Shown here piece after piece: positions 36,301 to 47,200 of a stretch of DNA of 64,000 nt. The notes beneath the pieces are model-generated. The model worked only from the letters and a program-made list of their open reading frames with translations. It was not told the origin of the DNA and did no database searches. Both the position numbers and the translations under genes were made by a program. Each line of letters begins with the position of its first letter. Within the stretch, counting starts at the first letter, position 1. Origin of the DNA: Eudorina sp. 2006-703-Eu-15 (Eukaryota > Chlorophyta > Chlorophyceae > Chlamydomonadales > Volvocaceae); assembly GCA_003117195.1 (NCBI GenBank), contig BDSI01000001.1, forward strand, positions 806,001 through 870,000. The letters run 5' to 3'.

Positions 36301-37463
36301 TGCCCGAGCTCGGTCGCCAGCGTGTCATGCGCCAGCTCCCCCAGCTGCGGCGTAAAGCTGCGAGAGCCATGGGGCGAGTTCTCGGCCGCCGCCGCGGCGC
36401 CCTCCACCCCTCCCTCCCTCCCGGGCCCCAGTCCGAGCAACGGTTACGGTGGCAGGCAGGTCTCCGAGGGAGCTCCAACGCACCCGGCTGAGGTTCTCGC
36501 ACTTTGTGCGGTACGACGCCTCCAGCTCCTCCAGCAGCTTCGCTTTCAGGACGTCCAGGTCCCTGGCGGCGTGCGGCAGGCGGGGGGATCCAGGATGGAG
36601 CGGCGGCGGCAGGGGGACGGTGTCGGCCCACGGGGTGTGCTCATGAGGCTGATAGGGCGGGCGTATTCGTGCGGAAATAATCTGTGCATGGTTCGTGTCG
36701 GAGTGGCTACGCGCCCGGAGTCCGGAATCAGAAAGAGCATTGTGCGGTGGCCCAAGGGGAAAGAGGGGAAGGTGGCGGCCCCGCCCGCCTGCCCACGATG
36801 GATTGACGGTTACCCGACCTTCCCAGATGGCACTGCTACCTCCTTGGAGGTGACCATGCGCGTGTCAGCAGCAGAACCCGATACTCAGTACCCTTGTGGG
36901 GGTCCTGTGCTGGCATGGCAATCTGCAAGGTGCTGGCGGACACACCTGGGGCCGAGAATCTGCGCCTTCGCCGCCTCCAAATGTCGCTGCTTCTCCTCCA
37001 GTTCAACCCTCCACGATTCGCACAGCGACTGGTACTGCTTTTCCACATTGTTCTGCATGACACATGGTACGGCTGGACCGTGTAAAGTGGGTGAAGGCGA
37101 CGGGCTGATGCACGTCGAAACTCACCCGCTCCTCGTACAGGACATTGTAACGGGACTGTAGATTCTTGTAAGACTCATTAAGCTGCAGATGTAATGTCTT
37201 AAGCTGCACGCCGGCACAAAAGCTGCGGTTAGAAAGGGTCGCCAGCAACGCCATGTGTCCCAAAACGTTCCAAGCGGCTTACGTTCTCAAAGTTTCGTTT
37301 AAGGTCTACATTTTCAGCTTTGAGCTGTGTAAGGATAGCGACGGTCTGAGCTGCTGCGTCCTGCGAAAAGGGGCACCCCTGTCACGCCCATTTGACCAGC
37401 GGTGCCGCAGTCAGCGACTTGTCGCACCTCTGAGCCAAAATCACTAATAACACTTTCACTCAT
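27391..37463 (-). CDS. CEP83: CEP83-type centriolar distal-appendage coiled-coil protein
   Basis: Eighteen phase-consistent exons: 37463-37428, 37360-37283, 37203-37126, 37052-36946, 36562-36484, 35732-35655, 35102-35003, 34736-34639, 33648-33568, 33358-33233, 32460-32278, 31675-31534, 30614-30448, 30094-29996, 29686-29586, 29220-29175, 28938-28822, 28026-27391; 783 aa (human CEP83 is about 700). The protein is coiled coil over nearly 570 residues. Family landmarks in order: LKAEN near the N-terminus, VELEEKQRHLEAAKAQIL, LDVLKAKLLEELEASYR, and near the end VRHEAELKKVKRKARG, matching CEP83 spacing as I remember it. CEP83 anchors transition fibres (distal appendages) to the mother centriole/basal body for membrane docking and cilium assembly. 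The last about 190 residues are Gly/Ala/Pro/Gln-rich and not typical of animal CEP83. Another long coiled-coil centrosomal protein is the main alternative. It is divergent with the reductase gene. Confidence 0.88.
31138..31529. repeat. G-rich minisatellite in CEP83 intron 12
   Basis: Tandem CCCACCCACCCACCC blocks separated by TCTCGA cover about 390 bp. On the sense (minus) strand the intron reads GGGTGGGTGGG repeated with CGAGAG spacers, so the pre-mRNA has many consecutive GGG runs. It starts 4 nt after the donor of exon 12 (end 31534). Confidence 0.93.
31745..31795. repeat. CTTGCCTTCCC repeat, about four copies
   Basis: A short tandem repeat of 11 bp in CEP83 intron 11, between exons at 32278 and 31675. 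Confidence 0.85.
33931..34432. repeat. 24-bp minisatellite, 21 copies, with internal palindrome
   Basis: The unit GTCAGGTGCAGATCTGCCCC plus CACC repeats 21 times; two units lack one C. Each unit contains the palindrome GCAGATCTGC. The array sits in CEP83 intron 8 (between exons 34639 and 33648). Its 24-bp period keeps several frames open, which gives false long reading frames. Confidence 0.96.
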
Positions 37464-37868
37464 ATCATCATCACGACAGGAACGTCAGCGTTACAATAAA
37501 CTAGGTTACAGGCGGCAGTAGCTAGTAAGGCGAGAGGCGAGCAGCCAGTGACCTAAACAGCAACGGGTAGAGTTGTTTCTAACACCGGCTGTGTATAGCC
37601 GGGCCATCGTCTGCAGTTTGTTAGTCGGCATGACTGGGTCACCTGCCTGCTCGTCCCATTTACGACTTCCGAGGAAAATTTGGTCCATGAACTTTTGCTG
37701 GCAGTCCGTCCGCTTATTGTCTACCATTAGTGTCGGTTCATGCCGCACTTGCTGACGGACTATCGGTAGGTCATCGACCCCCACCTGCCCCTCGAGAAGG
37801 CCCGTTGAAAGGCTTCAACGGAGTTGATACCGCATAACACAGCGGACACATATATTGACATAATTGCC
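37464..37868. promoter_or_regulatory. Shared divergent promoter of CEP83 and the aldo/keto reductase
   Basis: Only 405 bp separate the ATG of CEP83 (37463, minus) from the ATG of the reductase (37869, plus). This is inferred to hold both 5'-UTRs and a bidirectional promoter. No strong TATA box was seen on either strand. Confidence 0.6.
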
Positions 37869-40800
37869 ATGAGCACGAATGCAACCAGCAATCCTGTCGG
37901 CACGCTGGGCGCCAGTGGCATTTCCACCCCGCGCCTAGGATACGGCTGCATGAGCCTCAGCGGCAACTTGTATTCCGGGCCCCCGCCTGAGGCAGACGCT
38001 ATTGCGCTTCTGCACCGGGCGTACGGCCTTGGTGTGCGGCTGTTCAACACCTCGGGTATGTCCTATCCGCGCCGACGACGCAACCTCCCCGGATCGTTCC
38101 AAACTCCCTTCCCCGTGCCTTTGCATGGCGCTCATCGCCTTGCACTCATGGGGCTGGCCACAAGGTTGCGTGCCGCACATCATAAGCATTGCAAGGCGGA
38201 CCTTATCGTGGCCGTACAATCTGCTCGAGGGCAACGCAGCCTGACCACCTCTCACCCGGCGGGCCGAGACGACCGCCCCTCTCAGCAAAATGCCTCGGAC
38301 CCGAACCGCCCCCATGCACCACCACGCCAAGCTCCCCCCTGTCACCCGATCCACAATCGCCCTCAAGGGTTGTTTGACCCCATGGTCCCATGGCAAACTG
38401 GCGAAGCGACGTCTGCTTCCCACCCACGGACACCCGCCCTCACCCGGACCGACGCCAGCATCGCCTTGACCCCCACCCCAGCACCCTCACGACCCGTGTT
38501 TCCCCCCTAGATCTGTACGGTCCGTACACCAACGAGGAGCTGCTGGCCAAGGCCTTCCCCGCGGACCGATACCCCGACGTGGTATTCGCCACTAAGTGGG
38601 GCGCCATGTTCGTACCGGGCCGCGGCATCGTCCAGGACAACAGCCGGGAGAACTGCCGCAGGTGAGCTCCCGTCGATTCGAGGGGCGCCCGGCAGCCGCC
38701 TGAAAGGCATGAGACGTTCCCGCCGCCAGAGCTGTGTGGTGGATGGGCTCTCGTCTTTTTTTCCTTGCGGCCCATACTGCCAAGCCTGAAAATCGATGTG
38801 GGTCGGTGCGCCGAAGTGCGTGGGCTGCGTGCCGTGTCGTGTCGTGCAGTGTCGTACCCACATCAGACCCCTGGTTGTCCTGGCCCCTTGGCTTGCGCCA
38901 TGCTGTGCGCTTTCGCGCACAGGGGCCTTATGAGGAACCCCTGGGCCGGATGCCGTCCGTGCCCCTCGCGTCTCGCTTACCCCCGCCGCGGGTCTCCTTC
39001 CCCAGGTGCTGCGAGGGCGCCCTCCAGCGGCTGCAGCGGCCCTCCCTGGACATCTTCACCTACCGGGGCCCGCCCGACCCGACCGCCGGCGTCTCCATCG
39101 CTGAGACCATGGAGGAGTGCAAGGTGCGATGCGGTGCGGTGCAGTGCGGTGCAGTGCGGTGGGATGCGGTGGGGTGCGGTGCGGTGCAGTGCGGTGCAGT
39201 GCGGTGAGGTGAGGTGAGGGGAGGTGCGGTCGGTTCGCCCGTCACGAACCGGTCGTGGCAGCCGACCAGTACTCCACCTCTTGGCACTTCTTTCAGTGGA
39301 CCCAGCGCGGCTGCACGTGCTCGGGACCCCACTCTACCCCCCCCTGAGACCACCGCGGAGCGAACATGCGCGTCATCTCGACGTCATGCCCTGCCCTGCC
39401 CTCTACTTTCCTGCACGGCCGTGCCCGGCCGGCCCGGCCCTGTCCCGCCCTGTGCGCCTCCATAGTCCATGCCTTGGCCCTCGCTCCCGCCACCGCCGGC
39501 TCGTCACCGCGCGACGGCGGTGACGTCGTGACTGCTGCACGACGGCGGTGACGTCGTGACTGCTGCGCGACGGCGGTGACGTCGTGACTGCTGCGCGACT
39601 GCCCCGCTGGCTGCCTCGCAGCTATTGCTGGCGGAGGGCAAGATCCGCGGCGTGGGGCTGTCGGAGGTGTCCGCGGAGCAGATTCGGGCGGCGGCGGCGG
39701 TGGTGCCCATATCGGTGGTGGAGCAGGAGTGGTCGCTGTTCAGCCGGGATGCGGAGGTACGGATCCTGTATAAGCGTACGGAGCCCGTACGCGCACCCAG
39801 GAGTGCCGCACCTGTCGTTGGCTCGTCCCTGATCACGCCTCCTACCGCCTGTCGTTGGCCGTCTGGCTTGCGGGTGACGGAACGCTATGCAGCATTGCCA
39901 AGACAAAGCATTATGCTTGACTGGGGTTGCCGGGAGGGGGCCAGTACCTTCTCTGTCTCGCTGCGATTTGGGTTCGTTCCGGGCTGAGTGCGTTTTGGGG
40001 TTTTGGATTCGGGGTTCGTTCCGGGCTGAGTGCGTTTTGGGGTTTTGGATTCGGGGTTCGTTCCGGGCTGAGTGCGTTTTGAGTTTTGGATTCGGGGCTC
40101 GTTCCGGGCTGAGTGCGTTTTGAGTTTTGGATTCGGGGGCTTAAGCGACCTGTTCGCCGGGGTTGCCGTACAACGGAGACCCTTGGTCGATTCGCAGGAG
40201 GAGGTCTTCCCCACGTGCCGTGAGCTGGGCATCAGCATCCTGGCGTACAGCCCGCTTGGTACGGGACCGTATCTGGTCGGGTCGGGTTGAAATCGATCTG
40301 GGTCAATGCGCTCTCGCCGGTCTGCATGATCTGGGTCAGTGGCCTTTCCCCCTCGCTGCACTCGTCGCGAATACCTATTACGTACATCCATCCTTCGTCG
40401 ATTGGCCGGGGGCGGACCGCGGACCCGCGAGGTGCGGCCTCCACCCGAGAGGAAGGCAGTCCTAGTCCTGTATGACTGGCACTTGACGGATGTGACAACC
40501 GCACGGGAACCCGCTGTTGCCAATTCAGTTTGCCGGGCTTCGCGTTTCCGCGGGTTGCCTTCCGCGTCTGCCGCTACGGATTCGGCCATATTGTACCTCG
40601 CTGTGTTGCCAATGGAACTGTGTTGCCAATTTAACTGTGTTGCCAGTGGGAATATGATATTGCGCGCGCCGCGGATGGATGCTCTCTCCGGCCGGGGTCG
40701 CTCGCCCTCCCGGTGCGCTTCGCCCCCGCCCTGCAGGCCGGGGCATCCTGACCGGGGCGCTTCGCAGCGTGGACCAGCTGCCGGAGTCGGATTTCAGGTG

Positions 40801-42703
40801 CGCGGGACTCAGGGCCAGCTCAAGTCGGGGTCCCCAACCTTCAGAACCCAGCCCCCGGCAACGAATCCAGCGCCGTGCTCCTGCGACCGCTGCCGGCGCC
40901 TGCGTTTTTCGTTCTTGATTATTCAACATAGGAATACATCTACTACATTTTCCATCCATACATGATGACGTTATCCCAGGGTTTTCGTGTACGAATTAGT
41001 GGGAGAGGGCCGGACGGCGGTGTGGAGGCGGTGAGAGCAGCAACGGCAAGCAGGACCGCTGGGTGCTGGGCGCTCGGGGGCCCGGCGACCCGGTCTCGGA
41101 GCAAGAGCTTGCTGTGGAAACCCAATGGCGCCAGCTGACGTGGTCGTACACTGCTCCTGCCGGGATCACCGCTACAGTCCAACCATAACAATTTCACGTC
41201 CAACCACCCACTGCGCCGCAGGCGGAAGGCCAGCCCCCGTTTCGACCATCTGGGCCAGGTACGGCGCGGCGCGACCATTGGTGCGGCCCTCGCACCCACA
41301 GCGTCCTGCGCTGCGCTGTCCGCAGGACCGGGAATCTGGTGTCACGCAGGACGGGAATCTGGTGTCACGCAGGACGGGAATCTGGTGTCACGCAGGACGG
41401 GAATCTGGTGTCACGCAGGACGGGAATCTGGTGTCACGCAGGACGGCACGGGCCGGTACATGCGCGCCCGTGGCTGGGGCCACCGCGGCGGGGGCAGAGC
41501 ACACAACGCACTGAGAAGAGCGTGCGTACTGAGGAGCGCGCCTGCAACACATTCCTGGGCACATGCCACACACATCGCACGGAGCTTGCCGTACTTTGAC
41601 TTGCCGTACTCTTGACTTGCCGTACTCTGCCGCGCCGTAGCTGGCGAGCGCGCCGTGTCAGTGCCTCAAGGGCCGCTGCCGACCGTATCCCTTCTCCATC
41701 ATCTTGAACTCATATGCTGGGCGCCGTCGCTCCTAAGCCCCTCACCGTGTCCGCTGCTAAGCCGCTTTTTGGGCCCCGCCCCGCCAACATGTCAGCCTTG
41801 TAAGAGCGCACCCCTGGTCCCGTGCTCGGCTGTCCTCACTGCGCGCCTCGGTGGCACGTGGGGGCTGGCGCGGCCTGCGTCGCTGTCACGTACCTTTGGC
41901 CCCCAACAGAACTTGGAGCTTGTGGATCGCCTGGCGGCGCTGGCGCAGCGCAAGGGCTGCACCCCGGGGCAGCTGGCGCTGGCCTGGGTGCTGTCCCGCG
42001 GGTCGGACGTGTTCCCCATCCCAGGTACCCGCAGTGTCAAGAACCTTGAGGTGCGCCGTCAGAGCCGCTCTGGCATTGGCCATAACGGCATGCTTTGCAT
42101 GCATGCTGTCGCGAGGCTGCGCAGCCCCGGACCCGCACCAGGTCGCAAGACTTGACCAAGAGTCGTGCTACCTGGCGGAGCGGAGGAGCTGGGGCCCAAA
42201 GTGGCGCAGAGCCGCACGTGCGCGGGCCGTACCCGGATGTGTGCGCTCATTGCCTGTCTCTGGCGTGCGGAGACCCGCACCGCCTCCTCCACTGCCAGAT
42301 CGGGGCAGTTCTATCCGATCTAGTATGCAAATGACGGCAACGTGCTCTTCATGCCGTACCATTCACGCCGTACCGTGCTCTTCATGCTGTACCGTTCATG
42401 CCGTACCGTTTCCGCAGCGTCTCCACATTCGATGAGCTCTTTTGTCGTGACCGCGCGTGTTTAGGTAAGGGACTCGCCCGATTCAAACCAAGCACCAAGG
42501 ACCACGTGACCGCGTGTGTGTTCCCGCGCTCCGCTTGTCCGGGACCCGCGCAGGAGAACCTGGGCAGCAGGTCCGTGCACCTGAGTGAGGAGGACGTGAA
42601 GGAGCTCGAGGCTGCGGTGCCCGCCAGCGCGGTGGTGGGCGACCGCTACGCCCACATGGCCATCACCTTCCACGGGGCGAAGGCTGCGTTGGCGAAGCAC
42701 TGA
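37869..42703 (+). CDS. Aldo/keto reductase, possibly pyridoxal-reductase-like
   Basis: Nine phase-consistent exons: 37869-38055, 38511-38661, 39006-39123, 39622-39756, 40198-40258, 40737-40797, 41222-41258, 41910-42050, 42554-42703; 346 aa, full length for the NAD(P)H-dependent aldo/keto reductase barrel. Landmarks: [78 protein letters not shown]. Catalytic Tyr65 and Lys91 are present. The residue five before the Tyr, normally Asp, is Asn60, and the usual His of the HR-DP motif is Tyr132 (FTYRGPPDP). Fission-yeast pyridoxal reductase (AKR8), as I recall it, also has Asn at the first place and no His at the second, so a pyridoxal or other atypical carbonyl substrate is possible. An in-frame ATG at 37824 lies upstream; 37869 fits family N-termini better. 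No targeting peptide is evident. Confidence 0.95.
39509..39600. repeat. 28-bp tandem repeat in reductase intron 3
   Basis: Three copies of a unit beginning GCGCGACGGCGGTGACGTCG plus an 8-nt partial copy. Each contains TGACGTCG, a CRE-like palindromic core. It ends 21 nt before exon 4. A degenerate GTGCGGTGCA run (about 39124-39235) opens the same intron. Confidence 0.93.
39971..40138. repeat. 42-bp tandem repeat, four copies, in reductase intron 4
   Basis: Units beginning GGTTCGTTCCGGGCTGAGTG start at 39971, 40013, 40055 and 40096. The last two differ by small changes (GGTT to GAGTT; GTTCG to GCTCG). Confidence 0.93.
41331..41445. repeat. 23-bp tandem repeat, five copies, in reductase intron 7
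   Basis: Five units of GGAATCTGGTGTCACGCAGG plus ACG begin at 41331, 41354, 41377, 41400 and 41423. A separate CTTGCCGTACT-type repeat of three copies follows at about 41586-41628 in the same intron. Confidence 0.94.
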
Positions 42704-44218
42704 TCCTGGCTTTAGTGTCAGGGACTTCAAGCTCTGCCGTGTCGGTGTGGCATGGTGGCGGGGCGGGTGCGCGCGCTGCGTTCAGATGGTCCATGTTCCA
42801 TTTGACCATGACTCGTTTCCTAGGTAGGCGAAAACGAGACCGGACATGAGGCAGCGCTTTCCAGCGGTCAACAGCACGGCCATGATACAGAGCATGGTAA
42901 TGCGCCTCCGCAGTCGTTTGTTGGTTGCTTGGTTTGCTTACAACGTTCGAGCATTGCGTTAGCGCCTTGCCTTTTTCGACTTCTTGAATGAATGAATGAA
43001 CGTTACAGCGGACCCCAAAGGGACTTCTTGTTCTGGGGTGTGCGAGGTTGCGAACACGCAGCAGGCCGGTACCAAGGCCGCTCGGGGGAAGTACATGGCT
43101 CGTTGTCGAACTGTGGCCGTTTCAAGATGTCGTTGGTCGCGACTACAATTACACGGCGTGACTGCTTCTGTACGCGCTTGAAATGACATCCAAGGGTGAA
43201 GCGCTGATGCGACACGGACGAAACTGGCACCAAGGGTAATTACCCTTGCTGGCACAGCCCGGGACCCTCCGGGAACAGGGGAAGATCCTGCTTCCTCATC
43301 CGCACCATATTAAGTCCGATACATTTCTGATCCAACACTCCTTCCAGGCACGTCACAGTGCTGCGGATAGTGTTTCAATTTCATTCCATGACCACGAGAA
43401 GTCGTTTGTATGTAAGGGTATGTACTGCTATCCTTGTGAAGTACCTACCGGGCGGACCTCCTCGCGCCCACCAGTGCGTACGTCTGCTCAGTGACGGGCT
43501 TCAACGGATGCATGTTCGTGGAATGTGTTCAGAGTTTAAGGGCTCTTGCTTACTTGGCTGCCGTACATTCCCTGATCGATGTATGTGATTGCGCTTCCCT
43601 CGAATTCATCAAGATTTAAGGCGTTAAATGCCACCCTGGAGTCCACAACCAAAACTGCTCGTACCTAAAATCCTAATGTACAGTACAACAGGCCCTGCAG
43701 GGGGTGTCCTGTCATGACACACTGCGTGCTGTGCACGTTGGGTGCGGATGGATTGTACTGTGTATGTCCTGCACCAACCAAAATGCCTCTACCAACATCG
43801 TGGGGTGAGCATCCCTCACTCTGACCCTAGGCGGCTTGCGCCGAACACAAGCCCGCAAAACAGGACAGCAATGCCGTTTGTTATGGGTCACCTCCGTGTT
43901 CGGTGCCCAACGTTTCGTCCCTTCGGTTTGTCATCCAACCATGCAGCACCTCCTGTCGCTTGGAACCCTCGGTCCATTCTACGTCACCGTTACGACTACG
44001 CATTCTCGACGCGAATCGGCAGCTCTTCACACCTCACGGGGCTCTGACCCCTGGCAATGGCGGGCCCCCCTCCCCCAAAGCCGGCCTGCAGTGTCGCGCA
44101 GGGTCACTTCCCGGTTCCAGCTGCATCGCTGCCGTCGTGCACGTGCAGCCCCGCCGCCCTGCCATCAGCCCTGTCGCCCCTCCACTACATGCATGAGGCC
44201 GAACACCGAAGCCCTCCA
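42704..44218. other. Convergent 3' interval between reductase and HECT gene
   Basis: The reductase (plus) and HECT ligase (minus) end toward each other. TGTAA words occur at 43411-43415 (plus) and at 43007-43003 and 43153-43149 (minus). If these are the polyadenylation signals, the two 3'-UTRs would overlap by a few hundred bases. No further gene is seen. Confidence 0.45.
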
Positions 44219-47200
44219 CTACATGAGGCCGAAGCCCTCCGCGTTCTGCAGCGCAAGCTCCAGTCGCTCCTGCGAGCGGGTGGTGCGGTGATACCCGCGG
44301 CATGGTGAGGGGCGGACCATTTACAAAGGAGTAACAACTCGACGAACTACCGTAGTAACAACTATACGAACCGAGTATAGGGTTTCCAAGGGCACCCTCA
44401 CCTTGAGCACCTCCTTGCTGTTGTAGTGCGGTAACAGCAGGTGGTTGAAGCAGGTGTGGGCGGAGGGCAGCCGGTCGGAGTGGGCGCCGGCGCGCGAGAT
44501 GACGAAGGGCGGGTTCAGGTGCGCCAGGCCCTGGGGCAGGAGGACGCCAAGCAGCGTCATGAGCATCGAATATGTTGGACAGGGGCGAATGTTGGGGTCG
44601 AGGCATGCACAGTTGATATCCAGGGCGGCGCCGCGGCCTTCCAGGTCCTGCCAGCCAGAGGCGCCCTCAGGACCTAAACAGAAAATACCGCACCTCATGG
44701 AACGCCCCCGCTCCCCTTCGACATCCGACCCGGACGACCAACCAGCCGACTCCAACCGCCACGCGCCAACAGACCCGGCCCCCAACGTCCTCCTCCTCCT
44801 GCTCCGCCACACACCGCAAAATCGAAACTAATCAGGTGTGACCCCTACCGCGTGTTGATTGACGTAGCGCACACCCCGGGACCCCACGCCCCACCTTGAT
44901 GGGCACCCGGTCGGAGCCCGTGACGAAGAAGAGCAGCCGCTTCTGAGACGCGGGCGGCAGCGCGTGGACCACCTCCCAGAACCAACGGACCGGCTGCGGC
45001 CCCGAGGGGCGGCCGGGAGCGGTGCAAGCGCAGGGGCACCACAGGCAGGACGAGGAGCGGCAGGAGGGAGGACGGTTACGAAGAGCGAGGGCGGAGCAGC
45101 AGCGGAAATGTAAGCTTGCTGGAAAGCCGGCATGCGCGGCCGTGCCGTTGGATAGCTTTATACGCGGCCATGCCGTTTTCTCACACCTGAATACACACTC
45201 TCACATGCACGCATGCCTTGTCGATATCCACCCGCGTACCTCCGAGTCCTTGGTGTACCCGTCGTCGTACTGCGTGGCGCCCTCCAGCTCCTCCAGCCGC
45301 AGCTGCCGGCTGCCGCACACCAGCAGCTCCAGCTCCCCCGGGGAGAACCAGCCCAGCGCCGCCCCCGAGCAAAGGCGGAGGAAGCCGCGCTGGAAGGGCC
45401 CGAACTGGAGCGCAATCGAGTCCTGGGGACCACACGCCACGCCACGACACGGCACGGCACACCCGCACGCGGTCCCGCCCTGCCTCAGTCACGCTTCCCG
45501 CGTTGTGCAAGGTACGGCACAGCGGCAGCACAGCGGGTTACGGTCTTAAGGATGGGGGATGGCATTAACGGCCGGTCACTCCCAGGTGCGAGATGGTGCC
45601 GCGAGCAACGTGCGCGAGGGGGATGGGATCGCAGGTGAAGCAGCACAGCACAGCACAGCACAGCGCGGCGTGTCCGCAGCTCCGCACCCACCCACCTGCA
45701 GCAGGTGCTTCACGTAGAGGTCGACGTAGAGGCGCCTGTTGGCGGCTGTGACGGCCACCTCCGCGCCGCCCGGCACCAAGTCCACCTGCTCCACCTCCCC
45801 GAACCCCATTTCCACGTCAACCTGCACACACGAATGCATTTTTACACGAATTTAATTACACCGCCGGGCCAGAAGCGGGTCGGCGAGGGGAAAAGGGTGC
45901 GGGAGCGCGAGCGACGTTCAGGAACGCAAGGGTGCTACACCTTGCAGCAGCATACGGTACGGACGCACCACTTGGACCCCACGTCATCAGGCCCGGCCCC
46001 CCACGCCATCCGGCAACATGTCGCCAGGCCCCACCAACGCACCACTGCGACCACCAGGCAGCAGGCCCCCACCTCCACATCCCCCCCCAACCAACCACCA
46101 CCACACCTGGAACACCAGCCCCAGGCACTCGACCAGGTCGGCCTCCATCTGCAGCAGCTTGCCGAGCGAAGAGGCCACCTCGGGCGCCAGCTCCCGGAGG
46201 TCCTGTTGCGAACGGACGCGGCCGGACGCGGCCGGGAGCGCAGGGGCGGGGAGGTATAGGACATGGGTGGACACCAGGGAGGGGAGGTGTCCACCGGAGG
46301 TGCACGGAGCGCGCCCAAGGCGTACATGGTGTGAGCGGGGTGCGAGGTAGGCAGGGTGTGCGGGGTGTACCCCCGGAATGAAAACGCACTTGGCCGGGAG
46401 GGGCGGTCGGACAGGGTCGGATGGCTGCATCTCTCGACACGAGCCCCGCATGTGACGCAGTACCAGCGGCGGTGGCAGCGGCAATGGCAGCGGTGAGCAA
46501 CATCCGCAGCAACATCCGCAGTAGTAGCAGTAGCTGCGGTAGCAGCCGCACTGCGACGCACCTCCAGCCCCAAGTTCCCGGCGCCGCCCTCGCCCAGGTG
46601 GTGCGTCTGCAAGCCGCCCCAGCTGCCGCCCAGCACGGTGCCACCGCCGCCGCCCGCCGCCACCGCCTGCCCAGCCGTCCCGAAACCCGCTGCGCCTGCG
46701 CCCCCGAGCACCCCGCTGCTGCTGACGGCGCTGACACCACCGGAGCCGCTGCCGCCTGCCGCGGCGCCCGTCCCCAGGCCGATGGCCGCCGCCACAGCCG
46801 CCGCCGTGACACCCTCCGAGGTACCGGTGGCCGACCCGCCTCCCACCGCCACAGTGGCACCCATCAGCTTCTTGTACAGCACGGACGGGAACTGGAACTC
46901 CAGAATGTGGCTGTTGTAAATCGCCAGGCCTGTGAGTAATGATGCGAGGCATGGCACACGCAATCCACACCGTTGAGAATGGCAAGGCCTGCCAGGAAGA
47001 CGGAAGGGCCAAAAGTGTGCGACGGATTCTTGAAGGGTCTTCAGCGGGGGCCACATGTGAGGACGGTAAGAGCAAGACAAGGGCAGCACGTAGCCATGAG
47101 CAATGGACAATGGGAGGGCGCGTCACTGGCCCAAGGACCGCGGGAACCACGGGTCGCATTAAATGTGCGCAAGAGGGCGCTCCGCCCGCCCTCGGACCCC

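Noticed and set aside
36222..36440. Possible extra CEP83 exon (FTPQLGELAHDTLATELG)
   Set aside because: Exons ending at 36484 and starting at 35732 already join in phase and match CEP83 spacing, and no clean donor/acceptor pair supports insertion.
36800..36870. Acceptor/donor-like sites suggesting a short CEP83 exon
   Set aside because: The phase-2 junction from 36946 to 36562 restores the expected Arg-Asp-Leu-Asp sequence, so no exon is needed between.
45932..47159. Long overlapping minus-strand frames of about 330-390 codons
   Set aside because: They read through HECT introns in GC-rich sequence. Only the segments 46929-46562 and 46202-46107 fit the HECT domain and splice phases.
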